A DNA stretch of 64,000 bases. Origin: an alpha proteobacterium IMCC14465. GTDB taxonomy: Bacteria > Pseudomonadota > Alphaproteobacteria > RS24. Position 1 is the stretch's first letter. Each line of letters begins with the position of its first letter. Below are positions 1-10,447 of the stretch, in pieces. Under the pieces are notes generated by a model. The model made no database searches, had not been told where the DNA came from, and saw nothing but the letters and a program-made list of their open reading frames with translations. Position numbers and translations under genes: made by a program. The stretch is from contig ALYF01000003.1 in the NCBI GenBank assembly GCA_000293845.2, positions 248,001-312,000 of the forward strand, read 5' to 3'.

Positions 1-2140
1 CATCATCAGCCGCATCGCCCGCATCACTGGCTTTGCCCTCGAGGTCTTCACCTGTTTCTTGGTCAACGACCTTCATGGACAAGCGCACCTTGCCGCGATC
101 GTCAAAGCCCATCAGCTTAACCTTTACCGTATCGCCTTCTTTGACGATGTCGGTTGTGTTTTCAACACGTCTGTCAGCCAGTTGTGAAATATGAACCAAG
201 CCGTCGCGCTTGCCGAAGAAATTGACAAAAGCGCCAAAATCCATGGTCTTCACAACAGTACCTTCATAAATCACGCCCACTTCAGGCTCAGCAGCGATGG
301 AATTAATCCACTCAATCGCAGCCTGAATAACGGCGGCATCACTGGACGCAACCTTGATGGTGCCATCATCGGAAATGTCAATTTTCGCGCCTGTCGTCTC
401 GACAATCTCACGAATGACCTTCCCGCCTGAACCGATAACCTCGCGGATTTTATCCTGTGCGATTTTAATGGTTTCGATTTTCGGCGCATATTCACCCATT
501 TCGGTACGGGCTTCACCCAATGCACTCGCCATTTCACCCAGAATATGCTCCCGGCCACCTTTAGCCTGTGTCAGAGCAACTTGCATAATCTCTTCGGTGA
601 TGCCGGTGATTTTAATATCCATCTGCAGGGAGGTAATCCCGTCCTGCGTACCGGCGACTTTAAAGTCCATATCGCCAAGGTGATCTTCATCACCCAGAAT
701 GTCAGAAAGCACGGCGAATCTGTCGCCCTCTTTAATCAATCCCATCGCAATACCCGCAACAGGCTTTTGCAATGGCACACCTGCATCCATCATGGCGAGA
801 GATGCGCCACAAACTGTCGCCATGGAAGACGACCCGTTGGACTCAGTAATCTCAGAGACGAGACGCAATGTATATGGAAAATCTTCAGCAGTTGGCAACA
901 TCGGCTTTATCGCGCGCCATGCCAGCTTACCGTGACCAATTTCACGACGACCTGTAAAACCAACGCGGCCTGTCTCCCCAACAGAATAAGGCGGGAAGTT
1001 ATAGTGCAGCATAAAGTTTTCTTTATAAGTGCCTTCCAGCGCGTCAACGAGTTGCTCATCATCGCCAGTGCCAAGCGTGGCAACAACCAGCGCCTGTGTT
1101 TCGCCTCTGGTAAACAGAGCCGACCCATGCGCACGTGGCAGTATACCAACTTCGGAAACAATAGGACGCACATCGGCAAGACCACGGCCATCAATACGTT
1201 TTTCCGTATCCAAAATACCGCCGCGCACAATGTCACTTTCAAGACCTTTAAAAGCACCTGACAACGTAATCGCTGTATCCGCATCCGCATCTGCGGGCAG
1301 CAAATCAGCCATCACTTTATCTTTAGCAGCAGCGATTTTTTCCTGACGCGCAGATTTGTCAGCTTCCTGATAGGCAGATTCCAAATCACCGCGGGCGATG
1401 CCGGCAACTTTTTCCTTCAACGCGTCATCATTATTTTCAGGCACATCACGTGGCTCTTTCGCGCATTTCTCAGCAAGGCTGATAATGGCGTTGATGACAG
1501 GCTGGAATTCACGATGCCCATGCATAACCGCACCAAGCATAACTTCTTCTGAAAGTTCGCCAGCTTGTGACTCAACCATCAAGACCGCATCGCCGGTTCC
1601 CGCAACCACGAGATCGAGATTGCTGTCTTTCATCTCTTCAAGTGTCGGGTTCAGAATATATTCACCATTGGCAAAACCGACGCGTGCCGCACCGATAGGG
1701 CCGAGGAAAGGAACACCTGAAATGGTCAAGGCCGCAGACACGGCAACCATGGCAACAATATCGCTGTCATTTTCCAGGTCATGACTGAGAACAGTGGCAA
1801 TGACCTGCGTTTCATTTTTGAAACCTTTGACAAAAAGCGGACGAATAGGGCGGTCAATCAAACGTGAAACAAGTGTTTCTTTTTCTGATGGGCGACCTTC
1901 GCGTTTAAAATAGCCACCGGGGATTTTACCCGCGGCATAAGTTTTTTCCTGGTAATTCACAGTCAGCGGGAAAAAGTCAATTCCCGATTTTGGGCTACGG
2001 TCAGCGACCACAGTCGCCAATACAGTTGTATCACCATAAGTAGCCAGAACAGCACCGTCAGCCTGACGGGCAATCCGACCTGTTTCCAGAATGAGTGGAC
2101 GTCCACCCCAGTCGATTTCTTCTCTTGAAATTGTAAACAT
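1..2140 (-). CDS. pnp: Polyribonucleotide nucleotidyltransferase (PNPase), 3' end cut by window edge
   Basis: Phosphorolytic 3'-5' exoribonuclease of the RNA degradosome. About 713 residues are visible, so only a few C-terminal residues should be missing compared with the usual 700-720. Two RNase PH-like domains (roughly 10-145 and 325-460) flank a helical linker. They are followed by a KH domain with GSGGKVI near residue 568 and an S1 domain near 620-690 ([23 protein letters not shown]). The start is ATG at 2140 ([13 protein letters not shown]), the normal family N terminus. It lies 63 bp after rpsO, the classic rpsO-pnp pairing in which PNPase is often autoregulated through its leader. Confidence 0.97.
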   Translation of the reverse strand, partial: MFTISREEIDWGGRPLILETGRIARQADGAVLATYGDTTVLATVVADRSPKSGIDFFPLTVNYQEKTYAAGKIPGGYFKREGRPSEKETLVSRLIDRPIRPLFVKGFKNETQVIATVLSHDLENDSDIVAMVAVSAALTISGVPFLGPIGAARVGFANGEYILNPTLEEMKDSNLDLVVAGTGDAVLMVESQAGELSEEVMLGAVMHGHREFQPVINAIISLAEKCAKEPRDVPENNDDALKEKVAGIARGDLESAYQEADKSARQEKIAAAKDKVMADLLPADADADTAITLSGAFKGLESDIVRGGILDTEKRIDGRGLADVRPIVSEVGILPRAHGSALFTRGETQALVVATLGTGDDEQLVDALEGTYKENFMLHYNFPPYSVGETGRVGFTGRREIGHGKLAWRAIKPMLPTAEDFPYTLRLVSEITESNGSSSMATVCGASLAMMDAGVPLQKPVAGIAMGLIKEGDRFAVLSDILGDEDHLGDMDFKVAGTQDGITSLQMDIKITGITEEIMQVALTQAKGGREHILGEMASALGEARTEMGEYAPKIETIKIAQDKIREVIGSGGKVIREIVETTGAKIDISDDGTIKVASSDAAVIQAAIEWINSIAAEPEVGVIYEGTVVKTMDFGAFVNFFGKRDGLVHISQLADRRVENTTDIVKEGDTVKVKLMGFDDRGKVRLSMKVVDQETGEDLEGKASDAGDAADD

Positions 2141-2203
2141 TTTTTCTTTCCATATGCCCACATCCCCTGATGCAGGCTGTTAGTCAACCGAAACGCTGAA
2201 AAT

Positions 2204-2473
2204 CTAGCGGCGGAGGCTCAGACGCTTAATAAGAGACTGATAACGCTCAGAATTGCGTGCATTAAGATAATCTAGTAATCGGCGACGTTGGCTGACCATT
2301 TTCAACAGACCCCGGCGCGAATGATTGTCTTTGCCGTGGGATTTAAAATGTTCGGTCAGATTGTTTATCCTCTCCGTGAGGATAGCCACTTGAACCTCAG
2401 GTGATCCTGTATCACCGTCTTGTGTCGCATATTCTTTTACAAGCTCGAGCTTGCGTTCAGGACTAATCGACAT
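2204..2473 (-). CDS. rpsO: 30S ribosomal protein S15
   Basis: Primary 16S rRNA-binding protein of the small subunit. The 89-residue product starts MSISPERK and has the family's usual length and motifs ([39 protein letters not shown]). A longer upstream reading is open in this frame, but the start at 2473 has an AGGAG seven bases before the ATG and matches the family N terminus. The start overlaps the end of truB by 11 bp, so the two are probably translationally coupled. Next gene downstream is pnp. Confidence 0.97.
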   Translation of the reverse strand: MSISPERKLELVKEYATQDGDTGSPEVQVAILTERINNLTEHFKSHGKDNHSRRGLLKMVSQRRRLLDYLNARNSERYQSLIKRLSLRR

Positions 2474-3455
2474 CGGTAACTCCTTTAATTTTATCGGACA
2501 GGTTAAAAACACGCACCGGCTGAAATCTGCCCTCTTCCAGCTTCCCCAATGCGACCGGATGATTGTCTGAGAGTGCCAAAACCTGTGCGGCTTCATGACT
2601 TTCAAAGCGTTTACCATCCACCACATGAGCGGTGATGTTGACGGCTCGGCCCATGCGAATATCGCGCGCTTCCTCTTCGTTAAATGGCAGAGCCGGGATG
2701 TCGTCCAGCACTGTCTGTAGAGGAAGCAAATGGGGCTTGAAATGCGTGTTCATAGCATCAAGAGCATCAACTTCGGCGGCAATATGACCTAAATCCTCAA
2801 GAATATCCAGCCCTATTGTGCTTTTTTCATCAAACGGGCCAACACGCACCCGACGCAGATAACTGACATGCCCGAAAGTGCCGAGTTTAACAGCCATATC
2901 GCGCGCCAATGACCTTACATAAGTCCCTTTTCCGCAATCTACAGCAAAACGCGCAGAGTGAGCATCGGGCATATCTATAAGAGTAAGGCTGTCAATTCTG
3001 ACAGTTCTGGCAGAAATTTCAGGTGTTTCCCCCGCACGCGCCATGTCATAAGCGCGGCGCCCATCAAGTTTTATGGCCGAAAACGCAGGCGGCACTTGCG
3101 AAACATCCCCGATAAACGCGCTCAAAATAGCCTGAATTTCGGTCTCAGTCGGACGATAATCAGATGTGTCCAGCGCTTCCCCTTCACGGTCATCCGTGGT
3201 GGTCGCAACGCCCCATTGCACAGTGAAATGATAGGATTTGGCGGCATCCATCATGAAAGGAACGGTTTTGGTAGCCTCGCCCAGCGCAATGGGAAGAATG
3301 CCCTGCGCCAAAGGGTCTAAGGTTCCGGCATGCCCCGCCTTTTGGGCGTTAAAAATCCGTCGAATTTTGCCAACAGCGGATGTGGAGGTCATGCCCTCGG
3401 GTTTATCTAAATTCACCCAACCATGTATGGGCAAGCCTTTACGTTTGCGTCCCAA
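2463..3455 (-). CDS. truB: tRNA pseudouridine(55) synthase TruB
   Basis: Makes pseudouridine-55 in the T-loop of tRNAs. The 330-residue protein has the catalytic aspartate in [12 protein letters not shown] (D47), the conserved tyrosine in KSYHF (Y75) and the later motif [10 protein letters not shown]. The N terminus [19 protein letters not shown] is typical. The start codon is TTG at 3455, two bases after the rbfA stop, with AGGA about ten bases upstream; no ATG or GTG gives the family length. It sits in the rbfA-truB-rpsO-pnp cluster. Confidence 0.95.
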   Translation of the reverse strand: MGRKRKGLPIHGWVNLDKPEGMTSTSAVGKIRRIFNAQKAGHAGTLDPLAQGILPIALGEATKTVPFMMDAAKSYHFTVQWGVATTTDDREGEALDTSDYRPTETEIQAILSAFIGDVSQVPPAFSAIKLDGRRAYDMARAGETPEISARTVRIDSLTLIDMPDAHSARFAVDCGKGTYVRSLARDMAVKLGTFGHVSYLRRVRVGPFDEKSTIGLDILEDLGHIAAEVDALDAMNTHFKPHLLPLQTVLDDIPALPFNEEEARDIRMGRAVNITAHVVDGKRFESHEAAQVLALSDNHPVALGKLEEGRFQPVRVFNLSDKIKGVTDVD

Positions 3456-3457
3456 TC

Positions 3458-3979
3458 TTACGCTTCTTCCTGTGCATTGCCCAGAGTGACATCAAGAGAC
3501 TCATCAAGAGTGACATCAGGTTCATCATCCTGCATTGAGGCCAAATCGCGTTGCACCTCATCGCGCGACAGCAATTTATCCATCACAGCAGCATTATCAA
3601 AGCTCTCATCCGATTTAAACGAAAGGCTCGGCACATATTTGAGGCGCAAACCATCGCCCATCTTTATCCGCAACGACCCAGCATGACGGTTCAATTCATC
3701 GGTTAAATCAGATGCAGAGCTTGCAACAGTGTGCCGCTTGCGCTTCGTCAAGGTTTCAGTCATTTGCAAAAGCGGGACAACAAAAGCCGTCGCCTTCTTC
3801 AAATCGGGACTGACCCGCACCTCGGTCACGGTCACGAGCCGCGTATCGAGTTTAGTGCCGCTAATATCCCCGCGCGCAAAAACCTCCGCCAGCTTCTGAC
3901 GCAATAATTCGCCAACACGCAATTGCCTTTGACTGCGCGGTGTATCAGCTTGTGCAGATTTTTTAAAACGCTTTGCCAT
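3458..3979 (-). CDS. rbfA: 30S ribosome-binding factor RbfA
   Basis: Late 16S maturation factor with a KH-like fold that binds free 30S subunits. The 173-residue product has the family opening (RSQRQLRVGELLRQKLAEVF), the TVTEVRVSPDLKKATAFV core and RIKMGDGLRLKYVPSLSF. The KH-like domain spans about residues 15-125. The C-terminal 45 residues are acidic (DEPDVTLDESLDVTLG) and longer than in enteric RbfA, but such tails are common in alphaproteobacteria. It lies 40 bp after infB and almost abuts truB. Confidence 0.95.
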   Translation of the reverse strand: MAKRFKKSAQADTPRSQRQLRVGELLRQKLAEVFARGDISGTKLDTRLVTVTEVRVSPDLKKATAFVVPLLQMTETLTKRKRHTVASSASDLTDELNRHAGSLRIKMGDGLRLKYVPSLSFKSDESFDNAAVMDKLLSRDEVQRDLASMQDDEPDVTLDESLDVTLGNAQEEA

Positions 3980-4019
3980 GAATATATTCCGGCTTAATAA
4001 TTATCGGCAGACGGGATGT

Positions 4020-6515
4020 TTATTTCACGTCATCAAGCGTACGGGCAATTTCTTCAACCTCGTAACACTCAATCACATCGCCCTGCTTCAAGTCTTCATA
4101 ATTCTCAAAGGCCATACCACATTCCTGACCGGCATTGACCTCTTTCACCTCATCTTTAAAGCGACGGAGGGAGCTTAACTCACCCTCGTGAATAACAACA
4201 CTGTCACGGATAAGTCGAACTCTTGCGCCGCGGCGAACCAGTCCGTCAGTAACCTTACAACCAGCGACTTTGCCGGATTTAGAAACATTAAAGACTTCCA
4301 GAATTTCTGCATTGCCGAGCATTGTTTCACGCAAGTCAGGGCTAAGCATACCCGACATCGCGGCTTTCATATCGTCAACGAGATCATAAATCACATTGTA
4401 ATAACGTATCTCGACACCTTGCTCATCCGCCAGATTTCTGGCCTGTGAATTGGCGCGCACATTAAAGCCCAAAATAGACGCATTAGACGCCGCCGCCAAA
4501 GTAATGTCGCTTTCAGTAATACCGCCAACTGCCGTATGCACCACGCGGCCACAGACTTCATCCGTACCAAGCTTATCAATGGCCTGATAAATCGCCTCAG
4601 CAGAACCCTGCACATCAGCTTTAACAACAATAGGCAACTCTTTAAGTTCTGTATCTTTGAGCTGCTGCATCATCTGATCCAGCGTTGTTCGATTGCCTGA
4701 TGCGGTACGTTTCTCACGGCTGATACGCCCGCGATATTCAGCAATCTCTCTCGCCTTGGCTTCCGTTTCAACAACGTTGAACATATCCCCCGCAGACGGT
4801 GACCCACCCGCACCTAAAACCTCAACGGGCGATGCCGGCAGTGCCGTTGTGATGCTTTCGCCTTGGTCATCCAGAAGCGCGCGGACACGGCCCGATTCTT
4901 CGCCGACAACAAAAATATCACCGACAGCCAGCGTACCGCGTTGTAGAAGAACAGTCGCAACAGCCCCGCGGCCTTTTTCAAGTTTCGATTCAATCACAAT
5001 GCCTTCAGCCGCACGGTCCGGATTGGCTTTCAGGTCGAGCAGTTCCGCCTGCAACAACACAGACTCAAGCAATTCATCAAGACCAGTTCCGGCAATAGCG
5101 GAAACCTCAACAAATTGAACATCGCCCCCCATCTCCTCGGAAATGATTTCATGTTGGAGCAGCTCATTCTTAACCCGTGTCGGGTCAGCTTCCGGCTTGT
5201 CCATTTTATTCACAGCAACCACAATCGGCACTTCTGCAGCCTTGGCATGGCTGATGGCTTCGATTGTTTGCGGCATCACACCATCATCCGCAGCAACGAC
5301 GAGAATAACAATATCGGTTACTCGCGCCCCGCGCGCACGCATGGATGTAAAGGCCGCGTGACCTGGCGTATCAATGAAAGTGACCTTCTGGCCATCTTCC
5401 TTTGTGACCTGATAAGCCCCAATATGCTGAGTAATGCCACCGGCTTCACCTGAAACAATGCTGGTTTTACGTAAGGCATCCAGCAGAGACGTTTTACCAT
5501 GGTCAACATGGCCCATAACAGTCACAACTGGTGGGCGCGGCTTTTTATTATCATCCGTATCATCATCGGAGTCGATGCTGTCTTCCACATCTGCATCCGT
5601 AACGCGATTGACCTTATGCCCCAATTCTTCGGCGATTAATTCAGCCGTGTCAGCATCAATCGAGTCATTGATTTTTGCCATGACGCCCTGTTGCATCAAT
5701 AATTTAATAACATCAACAGCGCGCTCCGCCATGCGGTTTGCCAGCTCCTGAATGGTAATCGACTCCGGCAATTGAATGGTACGCGCCACTTTTTCGCGTG
5801 GCTCCATAGACATGGATTGTCTTTTTTCACGCTCACGACGGCGACGAATAGAGGCCATTGACCGCATACGCTCTTCATCATTCAACGCATCATTAATCGT
5901 TAACTTACCTGTACGACGACGTGTCTCACCACGTTTATCAGCTGCAGGACGGCGCGGTTCTTCAGTTTTTTCTTTCCGGCGTGCCGGGGTCGCTTCAGTG
6001 GTTCTTGCAGGCTCTTTGCGACGCGGCGAAGCACTCGCATCTTTTGCTTCAACTGGTGCAACTGGCACGTCCGGCACATCAGGCGCTTCCAGTTTTCTTT
6101 TCGCCTCTTCCTTAGCGCGCTCGGCGTCTTCAAGAGCTCTTTTTTCCGCCTCTTCTTTTTCTCGGACGGCTTCTTCGGCTGCCCTTACTTTCGCATCCGC
6201 AACTGCCGCTTGGCGCGCGGCCTGTTCCTGACGGGAAAGGCCACCAAGATTATTTTCAAAACTTGGCTCTTTAACCTCTGGGGCTTTTGTTTCAACGGGC
6301 TCTGCCGCGCTTGGCGTGACCGGCGCTGGGCTCCCTGCTGCCGCAGCACCACTGGGGGCAACCATGCGCTTGCGTTTTCGTTCAACCTGAACAGATTTGG
6401 TTCGGCCATGAGAAAAATTCTGACGCACCTGCCCTGAGTCAACAGTCCGCTTCAAGCTCAGGGTCTTGCCGGGCTTTTGTTCGTCAGTTTTTTCGTTCTC
6501 TTCTTTTTCACTCAT
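4020..6515 (-). CDS. infB: Translation initiation factor IF-2
   Basis: GTPase that places initiator tRNA on the 30S subunit. About 831 residues. A long charged, Ala/Glu-rich N-terminal region contains the IF2-associated segment ([27 protein letters not shown]) and the IF2_N motif near 270. The G domain follows, with GHVDHGKTS near 333, DTPGH near 382 and NKMD near 433, then domains II-IV. I chose ATG at 6515 (MSEKEENEK). A GTG at 6527 is in frame and has AGG five bases upstream, so a product four residues longer is possible. A 14-bp triple repeat lies just upstream. Confidence 0.96.
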   Translation of the reverse strand: MSEKEENEKTDEQKPGKTLSLKRTVDSGQVRQNFSHGRTKSVQVERKRKRMVAPSGAAAAGSPAPVTPSAAEPVETKAPEVKEPSFENNLGGLSRQEQAARQAAVADAKVRAAEEAVREKEEAEKRALEDAERAKEEAKRKLEAPDVPDVPVAPVEAKDASASPRRKEPARTTEATPARRKEKTEEPRRPAADKRGETRRRTGKLTINDALNDEERMRSMASIRRRREREKRQSMSMEPREKVARTIQLPESITIQELANRMAERAVDVIKLLMQQGVMAKINDSIDADTAELIAEELGHKVNRVTDADVEDSIDSDDDTDDNKKPRPPVVTVMGHVDHGKTSLLDALRKTSIVSGEAGGITQHIGAYQVTKEDGQKVTFIDTPGHAAFTSMRARGARVTDIVILVVAADDGVMPQTIEAISHAKAAEVPIVVAVNKMDKPEADPTRVKNELLQHEIISEEMGGDVQFVEVSAIAGTGLDELLESVLLQAELLDLKANPDRAAEGIVIESKLEKGRGAVATVLLQRGTLAVGDIFVVGEESGRVRALLDDQGESITTALPASPVEVLGAGGSPSAGDMFNVVETEAKAREIAEYRGRISREKRTASGNRTTLDQMMQQLKDTELKELPIVVKADVQGSAEAIYQAIDKLGTDEVCGRVVHTAVGGITESDITLAAASNASILGFNVRANSQARNLADEQGVEIRYYNVIYDLVDDMKAAMSGMLSPDLRETMLGNAEILEVFNVSKSGKVAGCKVTDGLVRRGARVRLIRDSVVIHEGELSSLRRFKDEVKEVNAGQECGMAFENYEDLKQGDVIECYEVEEIARTLDDVK

Positions 6516-6543
6516 ATCCGTTATCACTTCTACCTAATGGCAC

Positions 6544-6584
6544 TAACTTATTGTCATAAACTTATTGTCATAAACTTACTGTCA
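6544..6584. repeat. 14-bp tandem repeat, three copies, ylxR-infB gap
   Basis: Three adjacent near-identical units (taacttattgtca, taaacttattgtca, taaacttactgtca) fill most of the 81-bp gap between the ylxR-type gene and infB. The first copy is one base shorter and the third has one substitution. Nothing in it resembles a terminator. Confidence 0.9.
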
Positions 6585-6596
6585 TATGTTGAGGCT

Positions 6597-7193
6597 TTAT
6601 GCTGCCTCATGTCCGTTAACATAAAGTGACAATCTGTCAATCGATGCAGTCAGGCGTTCGGCCCATCCTGAACCGACAATTCCAGCATGTATAACATTTG
6701 TCTGCCCTAAAGCCATACTTAATCTGGCTGTGGGCAAAATCGTCACTTGAGGGCATTGCACAGCTTCGGCAAGGCGCGTCATTTTCATTCGCCCGCCTTC
6801 TGCCCCATCATTGGCGGTTATCAACAAATCACATTTGCCTGATTTGAGGCATCCCTCGACTTTTGCGAACCCATTGAGAACCGCACCAGCGCGCCGCGCA
6901 AGGCCAATCAGGCCAAGAACCCTATCCATCAGCTGGGTTTCTATTTTATCCACGAAACTTGGCGCAATAATCGGCACATCATCCAGAAAATCTGACCCGA
7001 AAAGGCCGATAAATGACCCGTCGCTTATGGACGCCTCAAGCGTCGCACGATAGCCGAGCAACCGGATGCCGTCGCCGGGAAGCTCCTCGGATAAATCAGC
7101 AATAACCGCATTATCAGGCCCAATGACAAACCTGATGGTTTTCTCAAGCGGGAGCAGCTTTCCGGTAAGCGCACATTGCAAATTTTCTGTCAT
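6597..7193 (-). CDS. YlxR (DUF448) plus L7Ae-like RNA-binding fusion protein
   Basis: Alphaproteobacterial two-domain RNA-binding protein of the nusA-infB operon, 198 residues. The N-terminal YlxR domain (about 5-75) has CALTGKLLPLEKTIRFVIGPD and a degenerate ELPGDGIRL. The C-terminal L7Ae/L30e-like half (about 100-185) has GLIGLARRAGAVLNGFAKVEGCLKSG and LLITANDGAEGG. In most bacteria these are two separate small proteins. It lies 18 bp after nusA. Its exact role is unknown; binding of rRNA or RNase P RNA has been proposed for the family. Confidence 0.9.
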   Translation of the reverse strand: MTENLQCALTGKLLPLEKTIRFVIGPDNAVIADLSEELPGDGIRLLGYRATLEASISDGSFIGLFGSDFLDDVPIIAPSFVDKIETQLMDRVLGLIGLARRAGAVLNGFAKVEGCLKSGKCDLLITANDGAEGGRMKMTRLAEAVQCPQVTILPTARLSMALGQTNVIHAGIVGSGWAERLTASIDRLSLYVNGHEAA

Positions 7194-7211
7194 GGGTGAT
7201 GTGCGCTCTCA

Positions 7212-8909
7212 TTATTCTGTCGGGGTGTCAGTAATTGGGTCAGATGTCTCAGCCGGCGCTGCCTCGATTGTCGCACCCTCAGAGGTGTCACCATCAGAAG
7301 TATCAACGTCACCTGTTTCTTCTTCCGATGTCTCTTCTTCTGGCGGCAGCAAATCTTCCTCCGTAATCCACCCGACCATCACGCGTGTGTTCATAATCAT
7401 GGTTTGGGCTTCGTCAGAAGACACATCAAAATCATCAAAAATACCCGGCTGACGGACGCGTTGCCTGTCGACAGACTCATACCAGCCCGTCAAATCGTCA
7501 GGGACACAGCCGGCAAAATCTTCAAGCGTAAAGACATCATTCTTGCCCAATGCAACCAGCATAGCCGGGGTCAAACCTTCAACATTAAGCAGCTCATCAG
7601 CGACACCGAGAGCTTTACGCTCTTCATCAAGTGCCTGATTTTGTCTATCGAGATGCTCGGTAGCACGTTTTTGTAGCTCTTCCGCCGTTTCTTCATCAAA
7701 GCCTTCAATGACCGTAATTTCATCCAACGGCACATAGGCGACTTCTTCAATCGTGGCGAAGCCCTCGGAAGTCAGGAGCTGGGCAATCATTTCATCAACA
7801 TCAAGTGACGACATGAAAATTTGCGTGCGCTCGGCGAACTCAGCTTGTCGACGTTCAGATTCTTCAGCTTCTGTTAGAATATCAATATCCCAACCGGAAA
7901 GCTGTGAGGCCAGACGGACATTCTGCCCGCGACGACCAATTGCTAGAGAAAGCTGGTCATCCGGCACGACAACCTCAATGCGTTGTGTGTCTTCATCAAG
8001 CACAACTTTGGCAACCTCAGCAGGGCCAAGACCGTTCACAATAAAGGCCGCGGCATCTTCCGACCACGGAACAATATCAACCTTCTCACCTTGCAATTCA
8101 TTCACAACCGCCTGCACGCGGCTACCACGCATACCCACACAGGCACCGACAGGATCGATAGAACTGTCATTTGAAATCACTGCGATTTTCGCACGGCTAC
8201 CCGGGTCACGGGCAACGGCGCGAATTTCAATGACCCCGTCATATACTTCCGGCACTTCTTGGGCAAAAAGCTTCGCCATAAAGGCCGGGTCTGTACGTGA
8301 CAAAATAATCTGTGGGCCGCGTTGTTCCCGCTTAACATCCTGAATGTAAGCGCGAATACGATCATTGGGATTAAATACTTCACGCGGAATAAGATTGTCA
8401 CGGCGCAACATGGCTTCGGCGCGCCCCAAATCGACAACAACATTGCCATATTCAACACGCTTCACAATGCCGGATGCAACTTCACCAACTCTGTCTTTAT
8501 ATTCTTCATATTGGCGCTCACGCTCGGCATCACGCACACGCTGAACAATGACCTGTTTTGCCGTTTGCGTTGCAATTCTACCAAATTCGACTGGCGGCAA
8601 TTCCTCGCTCAAAAACTCACCGATTTCTGCATCTGGCTTAATTTTTTGGGCTTCGTCCAAAGTCAGTTGTGTGTTGTCATTTTCAACCTCAACAACCACT
8701 TCCATGAACCGCTTCAGGATGGTGTCGCCGGTCTTTGTGTCAATTTCAGCGCGAATATCATTTTCCGCGCCATATCTTGCTTTGGCAGCTTTTTGAATCG
8801 CATCCGCCATCGCAGCAAATACCAATTCGGGCTCAATACCTTTTTCCCGCGCCATAGATTCAGCGATACGGAGGAGTTCGAGTTTATTTGCACTTACACC
8901 AGTTGCCAT
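7212..8909 (-). CDS. nusA: Transcription termination/antitermination factor NusA
   Basis: RNA polymerase-associated pausing, termination and antitermination factor. About 565 residues: NusA N domain (10-130, KLELLRIAESMAREKGIEPE), S1 domain (140-205, GIVKRVEYGNVVVDLG), two KH domains (215-350, VGACVGMRGSRVQAVVNELQGEKVDIV and LAIGRRGQNVRLASQLSGWDIDI), then two helix-hairpin-helix repeats and an acidic Ser/Thr/Glu tail. I chose ATG at 8909 (MATGVSANK) because GGAG lies six bases before it. Another ATG at 8921 would add four residues and overlap the rimP stop. Confidence 0.96.
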   Translation of the reverse strand: MATGVSANKLELLRIAESMAREKGIEPELVFAAMADAIQKAAKARYGAENDIRAEIDTKTGDTILKRFMEVVVEVENDNTQLTLDEAQKIKPDAEIGEFLSEELPPVEFGRIATQTAKQVIVQRVRDAERERQYEEYKDRVGEVASGIVKRVEYGNVVVDLGRAEAMLRRDNLIPREVFNPNDRIRAYIQDVKREQRGPQIILSRTDPAFMAKLFAQEVPEVYDGVIEIRAVARDPGSRAKIAVISNDSSIDPVGACVGMRGSRVQAVVNELQGEKVDIVPWSEDAAAFIVNGLGPAEVAKVVLDEDTQRIEVVVPDDQLSLAIGRRGQNVRLASQLSGWDIDILTEAEESERRQAEFAERTQIFMSSLDVDEMIAQLLTSEGFATIEEVAYVPLDEITVIEGFDEETAEELQKRATEHLDRQNQALDEERKALGVADELLNVEGLTPAMLVALGKNDVFTLEDFAGCVPDDLTGWYESVDRQRVRQPGIFDDFDVSSDEAQTMIMNTRVMVGWITEEDLLPPEEETSEEETGDVDTSDGDTSEGATIEAAPAETSDPITDTPTE

Positions 8910-8910
8910 T

Positions 8911-9540
8911 TTAGTCTCCATTTTTCCCTTTTTGACGCTTTAAAGCATCAGCAATCATGTCATCATTCGCCACCAAACGGGCTTCCGAAATATCTTCAAA
9001 TTTGAACCCGAGTGTCGGGACGTCTTCATGTCCATCTAGCGGCACATCCATTAAAACTTCGCCATCCTCAAAGCCGGTCAACACACCGCGGAACCGCTTG
9101 CGACCATCAAAAGCGCGGGACAATTCCAGCTTGGCCTCAAACCCTGCCCAACGGATAAAGTCTTTCGGGCGACTTAAGGGGCGCGCCATGCCGGGAGAGG
9201 AAACCTCTAATATATACTGCCCTTTTAACGGGTCTTCGACATCCAGCACCGCCGAAACTGCACGGCTAATGCGTTCACAATCCTCAACGGTAATCATGCC
9301 TTCTTCTCGGTCAGCCATAATTTGGAGAATCTGCTCACCATCTTGACCGGTCATGCGTATCCTTATGAGCTCCAGCCCAGCATCCTCCACAACGGGGGCG
9401 ACCAGCGATAAAAGAGGCGCGGCAGGGCCCGGTGCCATTAAATGTGCTATCAAATTCGCAGGCGTCTCTAAAGAAACTTCCAAAGAAAGGGAGCTGTCCT
9501 GTTGCGCGTCATTATCTGCGGGTGCTGTATCTGTCATCAT
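8911..9540 (-). CDS. rimP: Ribosome maturation factor RimP
   Basis: 30S assembly factor and first gene of the rimP-nusA-infB operon. 209 residues. An N-terminal extension of about 35 residues precedes the conserved core (LVAPVVEDAGLELIRIRM, ITVEDCERISRAVSAVLDVEDP, YILEVSSPGMARPLSRPKDFIRWAG). A C-terminal SH3-like domain follows (FRGVLTGFEDGEVLMD). The stop is only a base or so from the chosen nusA start. The upstream gap to trmB is A-rich and contains a short tandem repeat and a terminator-like hairpin. Confidence 0.95.
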   Translation of the reverse strand: MMTDTAPADNDAQQDSSLSLEVSLETPANLIAHLMAPGPAAPLLSLVAPVVEDAGLELIRIRMTGQDGEQILQIMADREEGMITVEDCERISRAVSAVLDVEDPLKGQYILEVSSPGMARPLSRPKDFIRWAGFEAKLELSRAFDGRKRFRGVLTGFEDGEVLMDVPLDGHEDVPTLGFKFEDISEARLVANDDMIADALKRQKGKNGD

Positions 9541-9562
9541 CCAATACTACGACTGAAAAAAG

Positions 9563-9587
9563 CCAATAAAAAAAACCAATAAAAAAA
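9563..9587. repeat. 13-bp A-rich tandem repeat upstream of rimP
   Basis: Two copies of ccaataaaaaaa(a) lie head to tail 23 bp upstream of the rimP start. The second runs into the GC-rich hairpin. It could equally be read as the U-tract of the trmB terminator on the minus strand. Confidence 0.7.
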
Positions 9588-9604
9588 GCGGGGGCGTTTC
9601 CGCC
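9581..9604 (-). terminator. Possible intrinsic terminator after trmB
   Basis: Read on the minus strand, a short GC-rich hairpin (GGCG-GAAA-CGCC, or alternatively GCGG pairing with CCGC) is followed by seven T. It lies about 100 bp after the trmB stop and before the rimP operon. The stem is only 4-5 bp, so strength is doubtful. Confidence 0.45.
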
Positions 9605-9702
9605 GTCCACTTCAAAGAAAGTAGTCTGTTTTGAAGGAATATACAAAGTAAGGCTGAAAAAGCAAGAAATTTTAATCTCTCATTTTGAAGCCAGTTTAAG
9701 AG

Positions 9703-10428
9703 CTATAAAAAACCAGGCCGTATATCCGCACGCTGTTGAAGCTGCAAATAAGTCGGTATGCGTCCGGCAGCTATCGCCTTTTCCTCGTAACGTGTCCGCA
9801 CCCAATTTGTGAATGGGCGTTGCCAATCCGCCGCCGCGTCCGCTTGCCAGTCAAATCCGCCATGATCACGCAAATGCATTAATGCCCATGACACATAATC
9901 AGGAATATCACTCGCAAAATAAAACATCCCATCTGGTTGTAACAGGCGATGAATATGATGCAGATTTTCAGGGTTCACAAAGCGTCTTTTATGGTGCTTC
10001 TTTTTCGGCCACGGGTCAGGGTACAGCAAATATATCGCCGCAAGACAACCATCAGGCATCAACTCAATAAGGTCACGGGCATCCTCATCATGAATGCGGA
10101 TATTTTCCAGCGCGTCTTGCCGGATATGATTAAGCAGCTTGGCAACACCGTTCAAAAAAGGTTCGCACCCGATAAACCCAATTTGAGGTGCAGCCCCAGC
10201 CTGTGCCGCCAAATGCTCACCACCGCCAAACCCAATTTCCATAACGAGTTGTTCCGGCGTTACATTATTTTTAGAAAAACCACGCATCGGGTCAGCCGCA
10301 AAGTCTGTGATGCGCATATCGGGCAGAAAAGTCTCAACCAGTCGCGCTTGCTTAGGATGGAGCTTATGTCCCTGCCGCCGCCCATAAAAAACGCGCCGAA
10401 CAAGGTCATTTTGATTATCAAGAGACAT
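9703..10428 (-). CDS. trmB: tRNA (guanine-N7-)-methyltransferase TrmB
   Basis: SAM-dependent enzyme forming m7G46 in tRNA, 241 residues from MSLDNQND. Motifs seen are RRVFYGRRQGHKLHPKQ, the SAM-binding EIGFGGGEHLAAQA, the family signature LYPDPWPKKKHHKRRFV, and the C-terminal TRYEEKAIAAGRIPTYL. The frame stays open far upstream, but the start at 10428 matches the family N terminus and lies 19 bp after the metK stop. The neighbour makes its methyl donor, and the metK-trmB pair is conserved in alphaproteobacteria. Confidence 0.95.
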   Translation of the reverse strand: MSLDNQNDLVRRVFYGRRQGHKLHPKQARLVETFLPDMRITDFAADPMRGFSKNNVTPEQLVMEIGFGGGEHLAAQAGAAPQIGFIGCEPFLNGVAKLLNHIRQDALENIRIHDEDARDLIELMPDGCLAAIYLLYPDPWPKKKHHKRRFVNPENLHHIHRLLQPDGMFYFASDIPDYVSWALMHLRDHGGFDWQADAAADWQRPFTNWVRTRYEEKAIAAGRIPTYLQLQQRADIRPGFL

Positions 10429-10447
10429 CACGAGATTTATACAGAAT

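Noticed and set aside
545-1261. Long open frame on the plus strand opposite pnp (238 codons)
   Set aside because: Antisense shadow of pnp; composition is unlike a real protein and it has no motif, while the minus-strand frame matches PNPase throughout.
8322-9005. 227-codon plus-strand frame opposite nusA and rimP
   Set aside because: Overlaps two well-supported minus-strand genes and shows no recognisable domain.
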